A stretch of 64,000 nucleotides of DNA from Mediterraneibacter agrestimuris (GTDB lineage: Bacteria; Bacillota; Clostridia; Lachnospirales; Lachnospiraceae), in NCBI RefSeq assembly GCF_943193195.1, contig NZ_CALPDG010000008.1, positions 47,590-111,589 on the forward strand. The letters run 5' to 3'. Position numbers and translations under genes: made by a program. The notes beneath the pieces were generated by a model, which was not told where the DNA came from, searched no databases, and saw only the letters and a list, made by a program, of their open reading frames with translations. Below, one piece after another: positions 63,934 through 64,000 of the stretch; the first letter of the stretch is position 1, and every line of letters begins with the position of its first letter.

Positions 63934-64000
63934 TCACGCTGGCGGTACCAATTATGGAAAAACCCGTATAGTTACTGTGTTTTCAACCGCTTTACATTTT

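Noticed and set aside
1..64000. tRNA genes, rRNA genes or CRISPR arrays
   Set aside because: No T-loop/anticodon arrangement, rRNA-like stretch or regularly spaced repeats were recognised; a tRNAscan or CRISPR search would be decisive.

Overview
The window looks like a chromosomal segment of a gut Lachnospiraceae-type Firmicute (Clostridia). Grounds: strong AGGAGG-type ribosome sites, a Gram-positive PolC, AT-rich accessory DNA beside moderate-GC core genes, a bile-acid 12alpha-hydroxysteroid dehydrogenase-like SDR, and DUF3990/DUF3791, LanFEG and ParM modules typical of these genomes. The genus cannot be fixed from sequence alone. No rRNA, tRNA or CRISPR array was seen.

Layout. 1-0.73 kb: end of a MITE-like repeat and a VanZ-like gene. 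0.97-15.0 kb: a type I restriction-modification island. hsdM has an 11-bp tandem duplication that frameshifts its C-terminus. About 4 kb of foreign DNA follows (DUF3644 stub, 30-aa type I toxin, a PTS EIIC-chemoreceptor fusion, integrase remnant). Then come hsdS-1, a DUF3990/DUF3791 toxin-antitoxin pair, a tyrosine recombinase, a possible BECR-fold nuclease, hsdS-2 and hsdR. The two hsdS genes share direct repeats, and a separate 21-bp direct repeat flanks hsdS-1/TA/recombinase, so the locus looks built for target-specificity exchange.

15.4-20.3 kb (minus strand): FtsX-type ABC transporter with its own two-component system; both promoters carry the same operator. 20.5-39.7 kb: largely housekeeping and metabolism (MsbA-like ABC exporter, 12alpha-HSDH-like SDR, DUF2156 protein, two aminotransferases, small multidrug-export family protein, ispG-polC, another SDR, SWIM/SNF2 helicase, glyA). 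A 145-bp MITE-like element sits on both sides of the HSDH-to-exporter block in opposite orientations.

39.8-50.3 kb: a catabolic locus with a divergent AraC regulator, a YcxB-like protein, an esterase, a TRAP transporter (dctPQM) and two tandem GH31 glycosidases, closed by a strong terminator. 50.5-55.1 kb: a lantibiotic-immunity-type module (LanF-LanE-LanG plus response regulator and kinase) without biosynthetic genes. 55.2-59.2 kb: HTH-Uma2 protein, MerR-TipAS regulator with a textbook MerR promoter, and a second BceRS-like two-component system whose ABC transporter is cut off inside Walker B. 59.2-64.0 kb: mobile-element debris: a frameshifted DUF4209 (HEPN-motif) gene, repeated 3' gene ends, a ParM gene with an in-frame amber stop, a possible ParR partner, and truncated fragments.

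Most noteworthy: the EIIC-MCP fusion, the recombining hsd locus with its frameshifted methylase and embedded toxins, and the paired autoregulatory operators.
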